Source: an uncultured Eubacteriales bacterium (lineage in GTDB: Bacteria > Bacillota > Clostridia > Oscillospirales > CAG-272). From it: DNA of 64,000 nucleotides. Location: contig CAKSDP010000006.1 in NCBI GenBank assembly GCA_934446065.1, positions 1 through 64,000 on the forward strand, given 5' to 3'. The notes beneath the pieces are model-generated. The model worked only from the letters and a program-made list of their open reading frames with translations. It did not search any database and was not told the DNA's origin. The translations under genes and the position numbers were made by a program. This document shows positions 1 through 8,572 of the stretch, piece by piece; within the stretch, counting starts at the first letter, position 1, and the number at the start of each line of letters is the position of its first letter.

Positions 1-2
1 CC

Positions 3-1517
3 CCCGTACGTGCAGGTACGGGCGAGCTTCTCCTGCGAATGGAGAACATTGATAAGGTTTTCCCGGGCGTCAAAGCACTGGATCATGTATCACTGAACGT
101 TAAGGCGGGCACGGTCCACGCTCTCATGGGGGAGAACGGCGCGGGAAAATCCACTCTTATGAAATGTCTTTTTGGGGTTTATAACAAAGACGGGGGAAAA
201 ATATACCTTGAGGGACGCGAGATCGATTTCAAAAGCCCGAAGGAGGCTCTTGAAAACGGTGTAGCCATGGTGCATCAGGAGCTGAATCAGGCTCTGAAGC
301 GCAACGTCATGGACAATATGTGGCTCGGTCGTTTCCCGAAGGTAGCGCCGTTTGTACCGCTAACAAGCGAGCGCAAGATGTACGCTGAGACGAAGGCTGT
401 TTTCGACCGCCTCGGAATCGACGTTGACCCGAAAACGGTCATGTCGAAGCTTTCGGTCTCCAAGCGTCAGATGGTTGAGATCGCGAAGGCTGTTTCGTAT
501 AACGCGAAGGTCATCGTGTTTGACGAGCCTACCTCATCCCTTACGGAGGACGAGGTCGAGCATCTCTTCCGCATCATAAATATGCTGAAAAGCCAAGGCT
601 GTGCAATCATCTATATTTCTCATAAGATGAAGGAGATCCTCGAGATCTCGGACGAAGTTACGATCATGCGCGACGGCAAATGGATCGCGACAAAGGAAGC
701 CAAAGGACTCACAACCGGTGAGATCATAAAGCTCATGGTCGGACGCGAGCTTACGAATCTCTACCCGCCGAAAACGAATGTTGTGGGGGATGTTCTTCTT
801 GATGTAGAGCATCTGAGCGCAGAGTATTCAAAGCTGACCGACGTTTCGTTCAAGGCGAGACGCGGAGAGATAATCGGTGTCGCGGGACTTGACGGTTCCG
901 GAAGAACCGAGCTTCTCGAAAACCTGTTCGGTACGGCTACGAGAAAGAGCGGAAAGCTCACTCTCGACGGAAAGCCGATCCGCAACAGATCTGCACGCGA
1001 ATCCATTAAAAACGGATTTGCCCTCCTCACTGAGGAGCGCCGCGCGACAGGTATATTCGGAATTCTGAATATACGTGAGAACGCGACGATATCGAGCCTC
1101 GATAAATGCAGGATCGGGCCGTTCCTCAGCAAGGAGAAGCTGAAGAAAAATACGGAGTGGTGCATTGAATCTATGCACGTCAAGACTCCGACCCAAGAAA
1201 CGAAGATACGCACTCTGTCCGGCGGAAACCAGCAGAAGGTGATCATCGGACGGTGGCTGCTTACCGAACCCACGGTTCTTCTTCTCGACGAACCGACAAG
1301 AGGTATCGACGTGGGTGCGAAATATGAGATATATCAGCTTATAATCGACCTTGCCGAGAAGGGCAAGACGGTAATAATGGTGTCGTCCGAAATGCCGGAG
1401 CTGCTCGGCGTGTGCGACCGGATACTCGTAATGTCCGGCGGCCGCCTTGCAGGTGAGGTGGACGCAAAAACGACAACGCAGGAAGATATTATGGCGCTTG
1501 CTGCTAAATATGCTTAA
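3..1517 (+). CDS. Sugar ABC transporter ATP-binding protein, MglA/RbsA type (5' truncated by window edge)
   Basis: This protein carries two fused nucleotide-binding domains that power import of a monosaccharide (galactose, ribose or xylose class) across the membrane. The first half has Walker [10 protein letters not shown], a degenerate signature [10 protein letters not shown] and Walker [11 protein letters not shown]. The second half has the weak P-loop GLDGSGRTE, a canonical LSGGNQQK signature and [11 protein letters not shown], which is the usual asymmetry of this family. The reading frame is open leftwards to base 3, and the residues before the ATG at 39 ([16 protein letters not shown]) match the normal N-terminus, so the true start lies outside the window. 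No ribosome-binding site precedes the ATG at 39. The permease gene follows after 14 bases. The sugar specificity cannot be read from the sequence. Confidence 0.93.
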   Translation, partial: PVRAGTGELLLRMENIDKVFPGVKALDHVSLNVKAGTVHALMGENGAGKSTLMKCLFGVYNKDGGKIYLEGREIDFKSPKEALENGVAMVHQELNQALKRNVMDNMWLGRFPKVAPFVPLTSERKMYAETKAVFDRLGIDVDPKTVMSKLSVSKRQMVEIAKAVSYNAKVIVFDEPTSSLTEDEVEHLFRIINMLKSQGCAIIYISHKMKEILEISDEVTIMRDGKWIATKEAKGLTTGEIIKLMVGRELTNLYPPKTNVVGDVLLDVEHLSAEYSKLTDVSFKARRGEIIGVAGLDGSGRTELLENLFGTATRKSGKLTLDGKPIRNRSARESIKNGFALLTEERRATGIFGILNIRENATISSLDKCRIGPFLSKEKLKKNTEWCIESMHVKTPTQETKIRTLSGGNQQKVIIGRWLLTEPTVLLLDEPTRGIDVGAKYEIYQLIIDLAEKGKTVIMVSSEMPELLGVCDRILVMSGGRLAGEVDAKTTTQEDIMALAAKYA

Positions 1518-1531
1518 TCGGGAGGGTAACA

Positions 1532-2617
1532 ATGGCTGCCGCAACTACTAAAAAGAAAAACCGCTTCGCCGCATGGATCGACGACTTCAGGGCAAAATCC
1601 GGTGCGGACAAGCGCAGAGCAATCACCGATCTGCTCTTCAACAACGCCATGTACATAATAATCCTTATCGCGATCGTCTATATCGCAATAAGAGTACCGG
1701 CGTTTCTCTCGACATCGTCAATCGTAAACATCATCTCGCTCACAGCCGCAAAGCTGCCGATCGCACTCGGCATCGGCGGCGCGATAGTCCTCACCGGTAC
1801 CGATATTTCGGCAGGCCGATGCGTCGGACTTACAGCTTGTATCGCAGCGTCTCTGCTTCAGATGACGACCTACTCGAACAAGATTTTCCCGAATCTCGGC
1901 GTAATGCCGCTGTGGGCAGTGCTCCTGATCGTTATCGCGGTCGGTGCGCTCATAGGACTTGTCAACGGATTCTTCGTTGCAAAGTTCAAGCTTCATCCCT
2001 TTATCGTAACGCTTTCAACGCAGCTCATCGTGTTCGGTGCAGTTCTTATGTACCTCATGATCGGCGGCAACAACGGTCAGACCCTCTCCGGCCTTGATCC
2101 GTCCTACACCGATTTCGTCCGCGGCACACTCTTCACCATAGGCGGTGTCGCAGTACCGAAGTATGTTCTGTATTCGATAATCCTCACCGCAGTGATGTGG
2201 GTCATCTGGAACAAGACCAAGTTCGGTAAGAATATGTTCGCAGTCGGCTCGAACGAAGAGGCTGCAAACGTATCAGGCGTAAACGTATTCTGGACGATCG
2301 TCCTTGTGTTCGTGCTCGCAGGTGCAATGTACGGCATCACCGGATTCATCGAGGGTGCACGTATCGCTTCCTGCTCGGCTAACACCGGTCTTAACTACGA
2401 GTCCGACGCTATCGCAGCCTGCGTCATCGGCGGTGTCTCGTTTGTAGGCGGTACAGGTAAGATCAGCGGCATCGTGATCGGAGTATTCCTCCTCCAGATC
2501 ATCTTCGTCGGACTGAACTTTCTCTCCGTTGACCAGAATATGCTCTACATCATCAAGGGTCTTATCATCCTTGTAGCGTGCGCTATCGATATGCGCAAAT
2601 ACCTCAGCCGTAAATAA
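1532..2617 (+). CDS. Sugar ABC transporter permease, MglC/RbsC type
   Basis: This is the integral membrane subunit (361 residues) that forms the sugar channel with the ATPase encoded just upstream. It has a positively charged cytoplasmic N-terminus of about 40 residues, then roughly nine to ten hydrophobic helices. Family landmarks include ALGIGGAIVLTGTDISAGR near residue 80, the GLVNGFFVAKFKLHPFIVTL stretch, the AVGSNEEAANVSGVNV loop and AACVIGGVSFVGGTGKISG near the end. The ATG at 1532 follows a GGGAGGG ribosome-binding site. The MglC-like reading rests on this family pattern; the transported sugar is unknown. The cognate binding protein is probably upstream of the window, because the binding protein at 6525 sits with a histidine kinase instead. 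Confidence 0.93.
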   Translation: MAAATTKKKNRFAAWIDDFRAKSGADKRRAITDLLFNNAMYIIILIAIVYIAIRVPAFLSTSSIVNIISLTAAKLPIALGIGGAIVLTGTDISAGRCVGLTACIAASLLQMTTYSNKIFPNLGVMPLWAVLLIVIAVGALIGLVNGFFVAKFKLHPFIVTLSTQLIVFGAVLMYLMIGGNNGQTLSGLDPSYTDFVRGTLFTIGGVAVPKYVLYSIILTAVMWVIWNKTKFGKNMFAVGSNEEAANVSGVNVFWTIVLVFVLAGAMYGITGFIEGARIASCSANTGLNYESDAIAACVIGGVSFVGGTGKISGIVIGVFLLQIIFVGLNFLSVDQNMLYIIKGLIILVACAIDMRKYLSRK

Positions 2618-2642
2618 TAATTCCCGAAGGGTGGTTAACCGT

Positions 2643-3026
2643 ATGAATGATATGAACGGAAACGAAATGAAAAAGGAAGCACCGGGCACGCGCCCGACCG
2701 GCGGGCTCTACGCCCGGGTGAAAATGTCAATGCGGACTGCGAACATCATCGTCGCGTCCCTCATCGCAGTGCTCGTCCTTGCATCGGCGTTTCTTTTAAG
2801 TCATAACGGCTTTACGGTATCGTTCGATACGGACGGCGGGTCACACGTGGACAGCGTGCGGGTAATGCACTCGGATGTGCTCAGCCTCGACTGTGATCCC
2901 GTAAAAGAAGGCTTCACCTTTACCGGTTGGTATACGGATCGCGACTGTACCAATGAGTGGGATATGAGTACCGATACCGTTACGGGGAGCATGACTCTCT
3001 ACGCCGGTTGGAGCAAAAACAAATAA
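2643..3026 (+). CDS. Small membrane-anchored protein with one InlB B-repeat (Listeria-Bacteroides repeat) domain
   Basis: The protein has a charged N-terminus of about 35 residues, one transmembrane helix (IIVASLIAVLVLASAFLL) and then a single extracellular InlB B-repeat of about 65 residues. The repeat shows the hallmark VSFDTDGGSHVDSV, KEGFTFTGWYTD and MTLYAGW segments. Such beta-grasp repeats usually occur in tandem in large surface proteins and mediate binding. One anchored copy is unusual. A GTG at 2631 is possible, but GAAGGGTGG at 2626-2634 is correctly spaced for the ATG at 2643. The gene lies 25 bases after the ABC permease and ahead of the two-component genes, so it may be transcribed with the transporter. 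Its function is unknown; a surface role linked to sugar capture or sensing is only inferred from position. Confidence 0.75.
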   Translation: MNDMNGNEMKKEAPGTRPTGGLYARVKMSMRTANIIVASLIAVLVLASAFLLSHNGFTVSFDTDGGSHVDSVRVMHSDVLSLDCDPVKEGFTFTGWYTDRDCTNEWDMSTDTVTGSMTLYAGWSKNK

Positions 3027-3090
3027 CAGATGGGACGGGACTGTCACGCATTGCGAGGCGGTCCCGCCACTCTTGCCTGAGGCTTGTCTA

Positions 3091-3119
3091 TTGCAAAAAG
3101 TGCAGCGCGATGGTATAAT
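3091..3119 (+). promoter_or_regulatory. Sigma-A type promoter for the two-component operon
   Basis: TTGCAA (3091-3096) and TATAAT (3114-3119) are separated by exactly 17 bases, and TGG precedes the -10 box (extended -10). Transcription would start near 3126, about 50 bases before the response-regulator start codon. An inverted repeat at 3036-3066 lies upstream but lacks a T-tract. Confidence 0.75.
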
Positions 3120-3175
3120 TATTGCAGCATTACTCGAAATTATATATGACACTGTAATTTTCGGAGGATATACTT

Positions 3176-4771
3176 GTGAATTATACCGTACTTGTGGTCG
3201 ATGACGAGCACGATCAGCGCCATGCGCTCGTTGAGCGGGTGAATTGGGAGGCTGCCGGCTTCACTGTCGTCGGTGAGGCGGAGAACGGCGTCGAGGCACT
3301 TGATCTCGTAGAAACGCTCGAGCCCGACTTGATACTTACAGATATAAAAATGCCGATGATCACGGGACTTGAGCTTGCCGCGCGTGTGCGCGAGCTTCGT
3401 CCCGCAACGCAGATTGTCATTCTCAGCGGTTACGACAGCTTTGAGTATGCTCGAACGGCAATTGACTACAACATAATAAGCTACCTTCTGAAGCCCATAT
3501 CTTCAAGTGAGCTGTCTGAGGAGCTGTTTGAGATACGCCGCCGCATGGACGAGCGGCTCGGAGGGGTGATCTCGGGATCCGACGAGGATCTGCAAAAGAG
3601 AGTGCGCCGGCTGTCGGTGGATGAGTTCCTGTTTCCTCTTATGCTCGGAAGCAACGAGAAACGCCCTGCCGAGAGCGAGCTTGCGGAGAAGGCGCTGAGT
3701 CTCGGAATCGTAAAGGAGATCGTCGATAATCCACGTTTCTGCGTTATGATATCCAAGTTCAAAAATTCCGAGGGCGTTTTCGTCACCGATGTGCAGCATA
3801 TAGACTTTATCGCCAACGTTATGTCGCGTTACGCTCACTGCGATAGCTTCATCGCCTACGGACGCGTAGTGACGCTCGTTGTGCTCGAGGGCAGCGGCGA
3901 CGTGCCGATCCTGCTTGATCTGCCGCTCAAGGAGATCGTGCAGACGGCAAAGAGAATGCTCGGCGAGCGCTGCACGATCGGCGTCAGCCGCGAATTTTCA
4001 AGCCTTACGCAGTGCTCGGAGGCGTATTTCCAGGCGATCACCGCAAGACGCTACACATCCGACGGCGCCGGTGAGATAAGATTCATAAACGACCAGGAGC
4101 GCGATCCCGAATTCGAGCTTGAGAACGTGGAGAAAACGGTGCTTAAGCTTGAGCAGCTTCTGAAAGTCGGGCAGAAGGACTCTCTCTCCGAATTTGTCAA
4201 CAGCTTGTACGATGAGAGCACACCCGAGAGCGCGAATGTTCTTGTGGCACAGATCATCGCTACCGTGTACCGCGTTGTGAGCTCCGTCTCCGATAAGTCG
4301 GACGCGATGCGTCTGCTCAGCGAAAACCCCATATTCGCACGGATAACCTCATACAGCAGCGAGAACACGATGAAGGGCGAGCTGATAGATTTCTGCGAAA
4401 GCGCCAAAACGCTCATATCGCAGTCGCAGAAGCGCGATTCCGACGTTCTGTGCGACAGAGTTGTCGAGATAATCGACGAGCGCTACGGCGACGAGAATCT
4501 GTCCCTTACCGAGGTGAGCAACATTCTTGCGGTCAGCCCAAATTATCTCAGCGCGCTCATAAAGAAGACGAAGAAAAAGAATTTCATAACTCTGCTCACG
4601 GAGCGCAGAATGAAGGCAGCGTACGATATGCTTGTCTGCACCTCGATGAAGGTGCTTGAGATATCGGAGAAGTGCGGATACAGCGATCAGCACTATTTCA
4701 GCTATTGCTTCAAGAAATTCTACGGCGATTCACCGAACAAGGTGAGAAGCGAAGCGCGTCCCGACGCCTGA
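3176..4771 (+). CDS. Response regulator with C-terminal AraC-type DNA-binding domain (YesN-like)
   Basis: A cytoplasmic transcription factor of 531 residues. The N-terminal receiver domain (residues 1-120) shows acidic D9/D10, phospho-acceptor D56 in LTDIKMP and conserved K106 in LLKP. A middle region of about 280 residues has no motif I can name, as is typical of long YesN proteins. The AraC-type helix-turn-helix pair occupies about residues 425-525 (LSLTEVSNILAVSPNYLSAL and YSDQHYFSYCFKKFYGDSP). The start is a GTG at 3176 behind GGAGG at 3163-3167. The partner sensor kinase begins 24 bases downstream. Such pairs usually control carbohydrate uptake operons, so the ABC transporter upstream is the obvious target; this is inference. 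Confidence 0.92.
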   Translation: MNYTVLVVDDEHDQRHALVERVNWEAAGFTVVGEAENGVEALDLVETLEPDLILTDIKMPMITGLELAARVRELRPATQIVILSGYDSFEYARTAIDYNIISYLLKPISSSELSEELFEIRRRMDERLGGVISGSDEDLQKRVRRLSVDEFLFPLMLGSNEKRPAESELAEKALSLGIVKEIVDNPRFCVMISKFKNSEGVFVTDVQHIDFIANVMSRYAHCDSFIAYGRVVTLVVLEGSGDVPILLDLPLKEIVQTAKRMLGERCTIGVSREFSSLTQCSEAYFQAITARRYTSDGAGEIRFINDQERDPEFELENVEKTVLKLEQLLKVGQKDSLSEFVNSLYDESTPESANVLVAQIIATVYRVVSSVSDKSDAMRLLSENPIFARITSYSSENTMKGELIDFCESAKTLISQSQKRDSDVLCDRVVEIIDERYGDENLSLTEVSNILAVSPNYLSALIKKTKKKNFITLLTERRMKAAYDMLVCTSMKVLEISEKCGYSDQHYFSYCFKKFYGDSPNKVRSEARPDA

Positions 4772-4795
4772 TATTTAAGTGAAAGGAAACCGACG

Positions 4796-6535
4796 ATGGA
4801 GAAAAAGAAGCGATCCTTTTCGATCAGCCTCTACGCACTGACCATAGGCTCGATCGTTCTCGCAACTCTTGCGGCTGTCACAATATGTATTGCGATCTTT
4901 GCCACGGTATACAGTCAGTCGCTGATCCGCGATGCAAAGCTCAGTGCTGAGCAGGCGACGCGTCAGACGAACATCGCTATCAGCGCGAATCTCGACAACA
5001 TGAAGGACAGGCTTACCTCTGTCCTCAGCTTTATTCCGGAGAGCAGGGATGCCGAGGATTTCGCGGACAAGGTCACTGCGCTCACAAAAATGCAGAGTGA
5101 TATTTTCTCTGTCACGGTGTACGACGATGACGGAAATATTGTTACCTGCGCAGGCAGCGGCTACACCCTCAAGGATAAAATATACAGGGATCTTTCTTTT
5201 AACAAACCGCTCTTTGACTCGGCAGTCGATTTTTCTCTATCATCCCCACACGTGCAAACTATCTACGAGGGCGTGTATCCGTGGGTCGTGACGCTCGCCG
5301 CCCGCACGGATTCGGCGGTGTTCGGCAGCGGCAGATACATAGCGATTGATTACAGCTTTGCCGATATCGCTAAATATATCGACGAGGTCGGCGTCGGCCG
5401 CCACGGATACTGCTATATCACGGACAGACAGGGCAATATAGTCTATCATCCCCAGCAACAGCTGCTGTTCTCCGGACTGAAATCCGAAGTCCCGCTTAAA
5501 TACGACGTCGCGGACGGCGTGCATTTTGACGATAACGTAATTCGTGCCGTTGCAACGACCACCGATAATCAGTGGAGGATCGTGGGCATCAGCTTTACCG
5601 ACAGCCTCGCACTCGAGAGACGCACACAGATAATCATAAGCATCTCGCTGACCCTTGCCTGTACGGCGGTGATTGCGGGGATCGTGCTTCTTGTCTACTC
5701 GCGTATAGTTACCGCTCCGGTGCGCTCCCTCATCCGTGCGATGAAAGCATTTGAAACGGATGCCGACAACTTTACGTATTCCGGAGGACGCGAATCCGTT
5801 GCGGAGCTGCAGACGCTTTCATATTCATTTGAGCATATGTCAGAGCGGATAAAGCGCCTGATGGAGCGTGTGCGCAAGGAGGAAACGGAGCTGCGCAAGA
5901 CGGAACTGCGTGCGCTTCAGGCGCAGATCAATCCGCATTTTCTCTACAATACCCTTGACTCGATCCAGTGGATGTGCGAGCAGGGAAAAACGGAGGACGC
6001 CACAAAGATGGTCGGTGCTCTTGCAAGGCTGTTCCGCATCAGTATCAGCCGCGGTCACGAGCTTATAACGATCAGGGACGAAGTCCGCCACGCGCAGAAT
6101 TACCTTGTGATACAGAGCTACCGCTACCGCAATCAGTTCTCGTATGAGTTCGACGTTGATCCCGCGCTTGAAGGATATTTCTGCAATAAGATCACGATAC
6201 AGCCGCTGATCGAGAACGCGATATATCACGGAATCGACCGCATGGTGGACGATGGCAGGATCACCGTCGCAGTGAAGGATGCGGAAGATGATCCGAACGA
6301 CATAATTATAACCGTGGCGGACAACGGAGTCGGCATGACCGACGAGCAGTGCGAGCGCGTGCTTCACAAGGAGCGCAGCGACTCGAGCGGTATCGGCGTG
6401 AAGAATGTTAACGACAGACTGAAGATATACTTCGGGGAGCGCTACGGAATATCTATCGAAAGCGAGCTTGACGTCGGAACGACGGTCAAGGTGCGTATTC
6501 CGAAGGTTGAAAAGGAGAGCGATTATGAGATATAA
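4796..6535 (+). CDS. Sensor histidine kinase, YesM/LytS-like (Cache-like sensor, HAMP, His_kinase, HATPase)
   Basis: A 579-residue membrane kinase. It has an N-terminal transmembrane helix (about 12-40), an extracellular sensor of about 240 residues resembling a dCache fold, a second helix (about 280-305), a HAMP segment, the PF06580-type dimerisation and phosphorylation region with LQAQINPHFLYNTLDSIQ (phospho-acceptor H381), and a GHKL ATPase domain with IENAIYHGI (N box) and ADNGVGM (G1). It should autophosphorylate and pass phosphate to D56 of the regulator upstream. The ATG at 4796 follows GAAAGGA. Its last 11 bases overlap the start of a sugar-binding lipoprotein, suggesting tight translational coupling and perhaps a sensory partnership. 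Confidence 0.93.
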   Translation: MEKKKRSFSISLYALTIGSIVLATLAAVTICIAIFATVYSQSLIRDAKLSAEQATRQTNIAISANLDNMKDRLTSVLSFIPESRDAEDFADKVTALTKMQSDIFSVTVYDDDGNIVTCAGSGYTLKDKIYRDLSFNKPLFDSAVDFSLSSPHVQTIYEGVYPWVVTLAARTDSAVFGSGRYIAIDYSFADIAKYIDEVGVGRHGYCYITDRQGNIVYHPQQQLLFSGLKSEVPLKYDVADGVHFDDNVIRAVATTTDNQWRIVGISFTDSLALERRTQIIISISLTLACTAVIAGIVLLVYSRIVTAPVRSLIRAMKAFETDADNFTYSGGRESVAELQTLSYSFEHMSERIKRLMERVRKEETELRKTELRALQAQINPHFLYNTLDSIQWMCEQGKTEDATKMVGALARLFRISISRGHELITIRDEVRHAQNYLVIQSYRYRNQFSYEFDVDPALEGYFCNKITIQPLIENAIYHGIDRMVDDGRITVAVKDAEDDPNDIIITVADNGVGMTDEQCERVLHKERSDSSGIGVKNVNDRLKIYFGERYGISIESELDVGTTVKVRIPKVEKESDYEI

Positions 6536-7493
6536 GAGAATATTCTCGCTTGTCCTTGCCGCAGCCATTGTGCTGTCTGCGGCATCTTGTGCCGCTGAGG
6601 AGACCGATGACAAAAAACGCGTTGCCGTTATCGTAAAAGCTGTGGATTCCGACTTCTGGCACAACGTGAAGAACGGCGTTGACTCGGCGGCGATCGAGGA
6701 CAACGTTTCCGTGACCTTCAACGGCCCCGAGAATGAGGAGGATTTCACACGTCAGAACGAGATGATCTACGATGCCGTGGAGGATAAGGTGGATGCCATC
6801 GTCCTTTCCGCGATCGATCACGCAGAATCGGTTGACGCGGTGAACTTTGCCGTGCAGAAGGGCGTCAAGGTCGTCCTGATCGACAGCGGGATCGACTCGA
6901 CTAACGTCAGCCAGTTCATCGGAACGGATAATATCGCGGCGGGTAAAGCGGCGGCGCGCGCGGCGATTGGACTTTTCCCCGAAAAATCCGAGGTTTGCAT
7001 CGGCATTCTTAATTTTGCCGTCGGCACCGATAACGGTGACAAGCGCGAAACCGGATTCCGCGACTATGTCGATACGATACCGAACGCGCGCATCGTCGCG
7101 GCAGCCACCGCCGATTCAAATGTCGAGAGCGCGACAGCCGCAGCCGTCGCAATACTCAAAAACAATCCGCGAATTGACGTTATTGTCGGATTCAACGAAT
7201 GGATGACGCTCGGCGTCGGCTACGCCATAGAGAAGCTCGGGCTTGCCGATAAGGTGCAGGGCGTCGGATTTGATACAAACCTTGTCTCCGTCGGTATGAT
7301 CGAGACGGGCGAGATGGACGCGCTCGTGGTTCAGAACCCGTTCGCGATGGGCTATCTCGCAGTAAAGAGCGCCGCCTCGATCGTTTCGGGCGAGACGCCG
7401 CAGGAGAGCGTTCTCTATACCGACGTCACCACGGTCACACGTGCAAATCTGTTCGATTCCGATATACAAAAACTTCTGTTCAGATTCAATTAA
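6525..7493 (+). CDS. Sugar-binding lipoprotein (type 1 periplasmic-binding protein), possible kinase co-receptor
   Basis: A 322-residue Peripla_BP_4 family protein. The signal sequence runs MRYKRIFSLVLAAAIVLSAAS with a lipobox ending at C22, so it is a lipid-anchored extracellular protein. The mature part begins KKRVAVIVKAVDSDFWHNV and contains IDSGIDSTNVSQFIGTDN, typical of ribose/galactose/xylose binders. In-frame upstream codons from 6468 exist, but GGAG at 6514-6517 fits the ATG at 6525, and the upstream residues are a shadow of the kinase. It could serve the ABC importer. However, it follows and overlaps the kinase gene instead of lying with the transporter genes, which matches XylFII-LytS three-component systems where the binding protein is part of the sensor. 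Confidence 0.9.
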   Translation: MRYKRIFSLVLAAAIVLSAASCAAEETDDKKRVAVIVKAVDSDFWHNVKNGVDSAAIEDNVSVTFNGPENEEDFTRQNEMIYDAVEDKVDAIVLSAIDHAESVDAVNFAVQKGVKVVLIDSGIDSTNVSQFIGTDNIAAGKAAARAAIGLFPEKSEVCIGILNFAVGTDNGDKRETGFRDYVDTIPNARIVAAATADSNVESATAAAVAILKNNPRIDVIVGFNEWMTLGVGYAIEKLGLADKVQGVGFDTNLVSVGMIETGEMDALVVQNPFAMGYLAVKSAASIVSGETPQESVLYTDVTTVTRANLFDSDIQKLLFRFN

Positions 7494-7503
7494 GGAGGTA
7501 TAT

Positions 7504-8493
7504 ATGTACACAGCAGATAATTCAAGATATGAAAAAATGACATACGTGCGCACGGGCAACTCAGGTCTGAAGCTTCCCGCCGTCTCTCTCGGAATGTGGC
7601 ACAATTTCGGCGATACGTCACCGTATTCCAATATGAAGGAGCTTTGCTTCACCGCGTTCGATTGCGGAATCACGCACTTCGACCTTGCGAATAACTACGG
7701 CCCCGAACCGGGCAGCGCCGAGCGCAATTTCGGCAGGATCCTCCGCGAGGAGCTTTCGTCCTACCGCGATGAAATGATAATCTCGACCAAAGCGGGATAT
7801 ACGATGTGGGACGGTCCCTACGGGGATCACGGCAGCAGAAAGTATCTGCTTGCAAGCCTTGATGCGAGCCTCAGCCGCATGGGACTTGATTACGTCGATA
7901 TTTTCTATCACCACCGTCCCGATCCCGAGACACCGCTCGAGGAGACAATGGGCGCACTCGCTCACGCCGTTGCGAGCGGAAAGGCGCTGTATGTCGGACT
8001 CTCGAATTACGACGGCGCAAGACTCCGCGATGCCGCAGCGATCCTTCGTGAGCTGCACTGTCCGTTTATCATAGCGCAGAACCGCTACTCCATCTTCGAC
8101 CGCACGATCGAGCGAAACGGGCTGAAGGATACCGCCGCAGAGCTTGGCCGCGGTATAATCGCATTCAGCCCGCTCGCGCAGGGAATGCTCAGCAACCGCT
8201 ATATCAACGGTATTCCCGATGACAGCCGCATCCGCACCGACGGAAGATTCCTCAAGGAGAACGCGATCACGCCGGAGCGTATCGCTCAGATAAAGAAGCT
8301 CGCTGATATCGCGGCTTCTCGCGGACAGACGCTCGCCGAGATGGCTCTCTCGTGGATACTTCGGGACGGCATCGTGACGTCCGTCCTCATCGGCGCGTCA
8401 AAGCCGTCGCAGATCCTCGATAACGTAAAAGCGATAGAGAATACGCATTTCACCGCGGAGGAGCTGTCCGCGATCGACGAAGCGTCTCTGTAA
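7504..8493 (+). CDS. Aldo-keto reductase, YghZ/AKR14-like (L-glyceraldehyde 3-phosphate reductase type)
   Basis: A 329-residue NADPH-dependent oxidoreductase with a TIM-barrel fold. The expected catalytic tetrad is visible: D60 and Y65 (HFDLANNYGP), K96 (STKAGY) and the His pair at 136-137 (YHHRPD). The C-terminal LIGASKPSQILDN motif for the cofactor phosphate is present. Similarity is strongest to E. coli YghZ/GpR, which reduces L-glyceraldehyde 3-phosphate and other small aldehydes. A perfect AAGGAGGT site at 7492-7499 selects the ATG at 7504; the longer frame from 7441 is not supported. It lies 10 bases after the binding-protein gene, so it belongs to the same sugar operon and may detoxify or redirect an aldehyde from the imported sugar. 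Confidence 0.88.
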   Translation: MYTADNSRYEKMTYVRTGNSGLKLPAVSLGMWHNFGDTSPYSNMKELCFTAFDCGITHFDLANNYGPEPGSAERNFGRILREELSSYRDEMIISTKAGYTMWDGPYGDHGSRKYLLASLDASLSRMGLDYVDIFYHHRPDPETPLEETMGALAHAVASGKALYVGLSNYDGARLRDAAAILRELHCPFIIAQNRYSIFDRTIERNGLKDTAAELGRGIIAFSPLAQGMLSNRYINGIPDDSRIRTDGRFLKENAITPERIAQIKKLADIAASRGQTLAEMALSWILRDGIVTSVLIGASKPSQILDNVKAIENTHFTAEELSAIDEASL

Positions 8494-8501
8494 TCTTATG
8501 C

Positions 8502-8530
8502 TTGATTATTTGCGGAGTATGTGGTACAAT
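8502..8530 (+). promoter_or_regulatory. Sigma-A type promoter for the PPIase lipoprotein gene
   Basis: TTGATT (8502-8507), 17 bases, TACAAT (8525-8530) with TGG directly ahead of the -10 box. The start codon at 8573 is 42 bases further on. This separates the gene from the sugar operon upstream. Confidence 0.65.
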
Positions 8531-8572
8531 ATCCCTGCATACCAAAATGTTTACCGTTGAAAGGCTGAATAT

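Noticed and set aside
3036..3066. Inverted repeat CGGGAC/GTCCCG as a terminator
   Set aside because: The loop is 19 bases and no T-tract follows; chance or a weak structural element is more likely.
5840..6748. A 302-codon minus-strand frame spanning two genes
   Set aside because: It runs antisense across the kinase and binding-protein genes and shows no domain.
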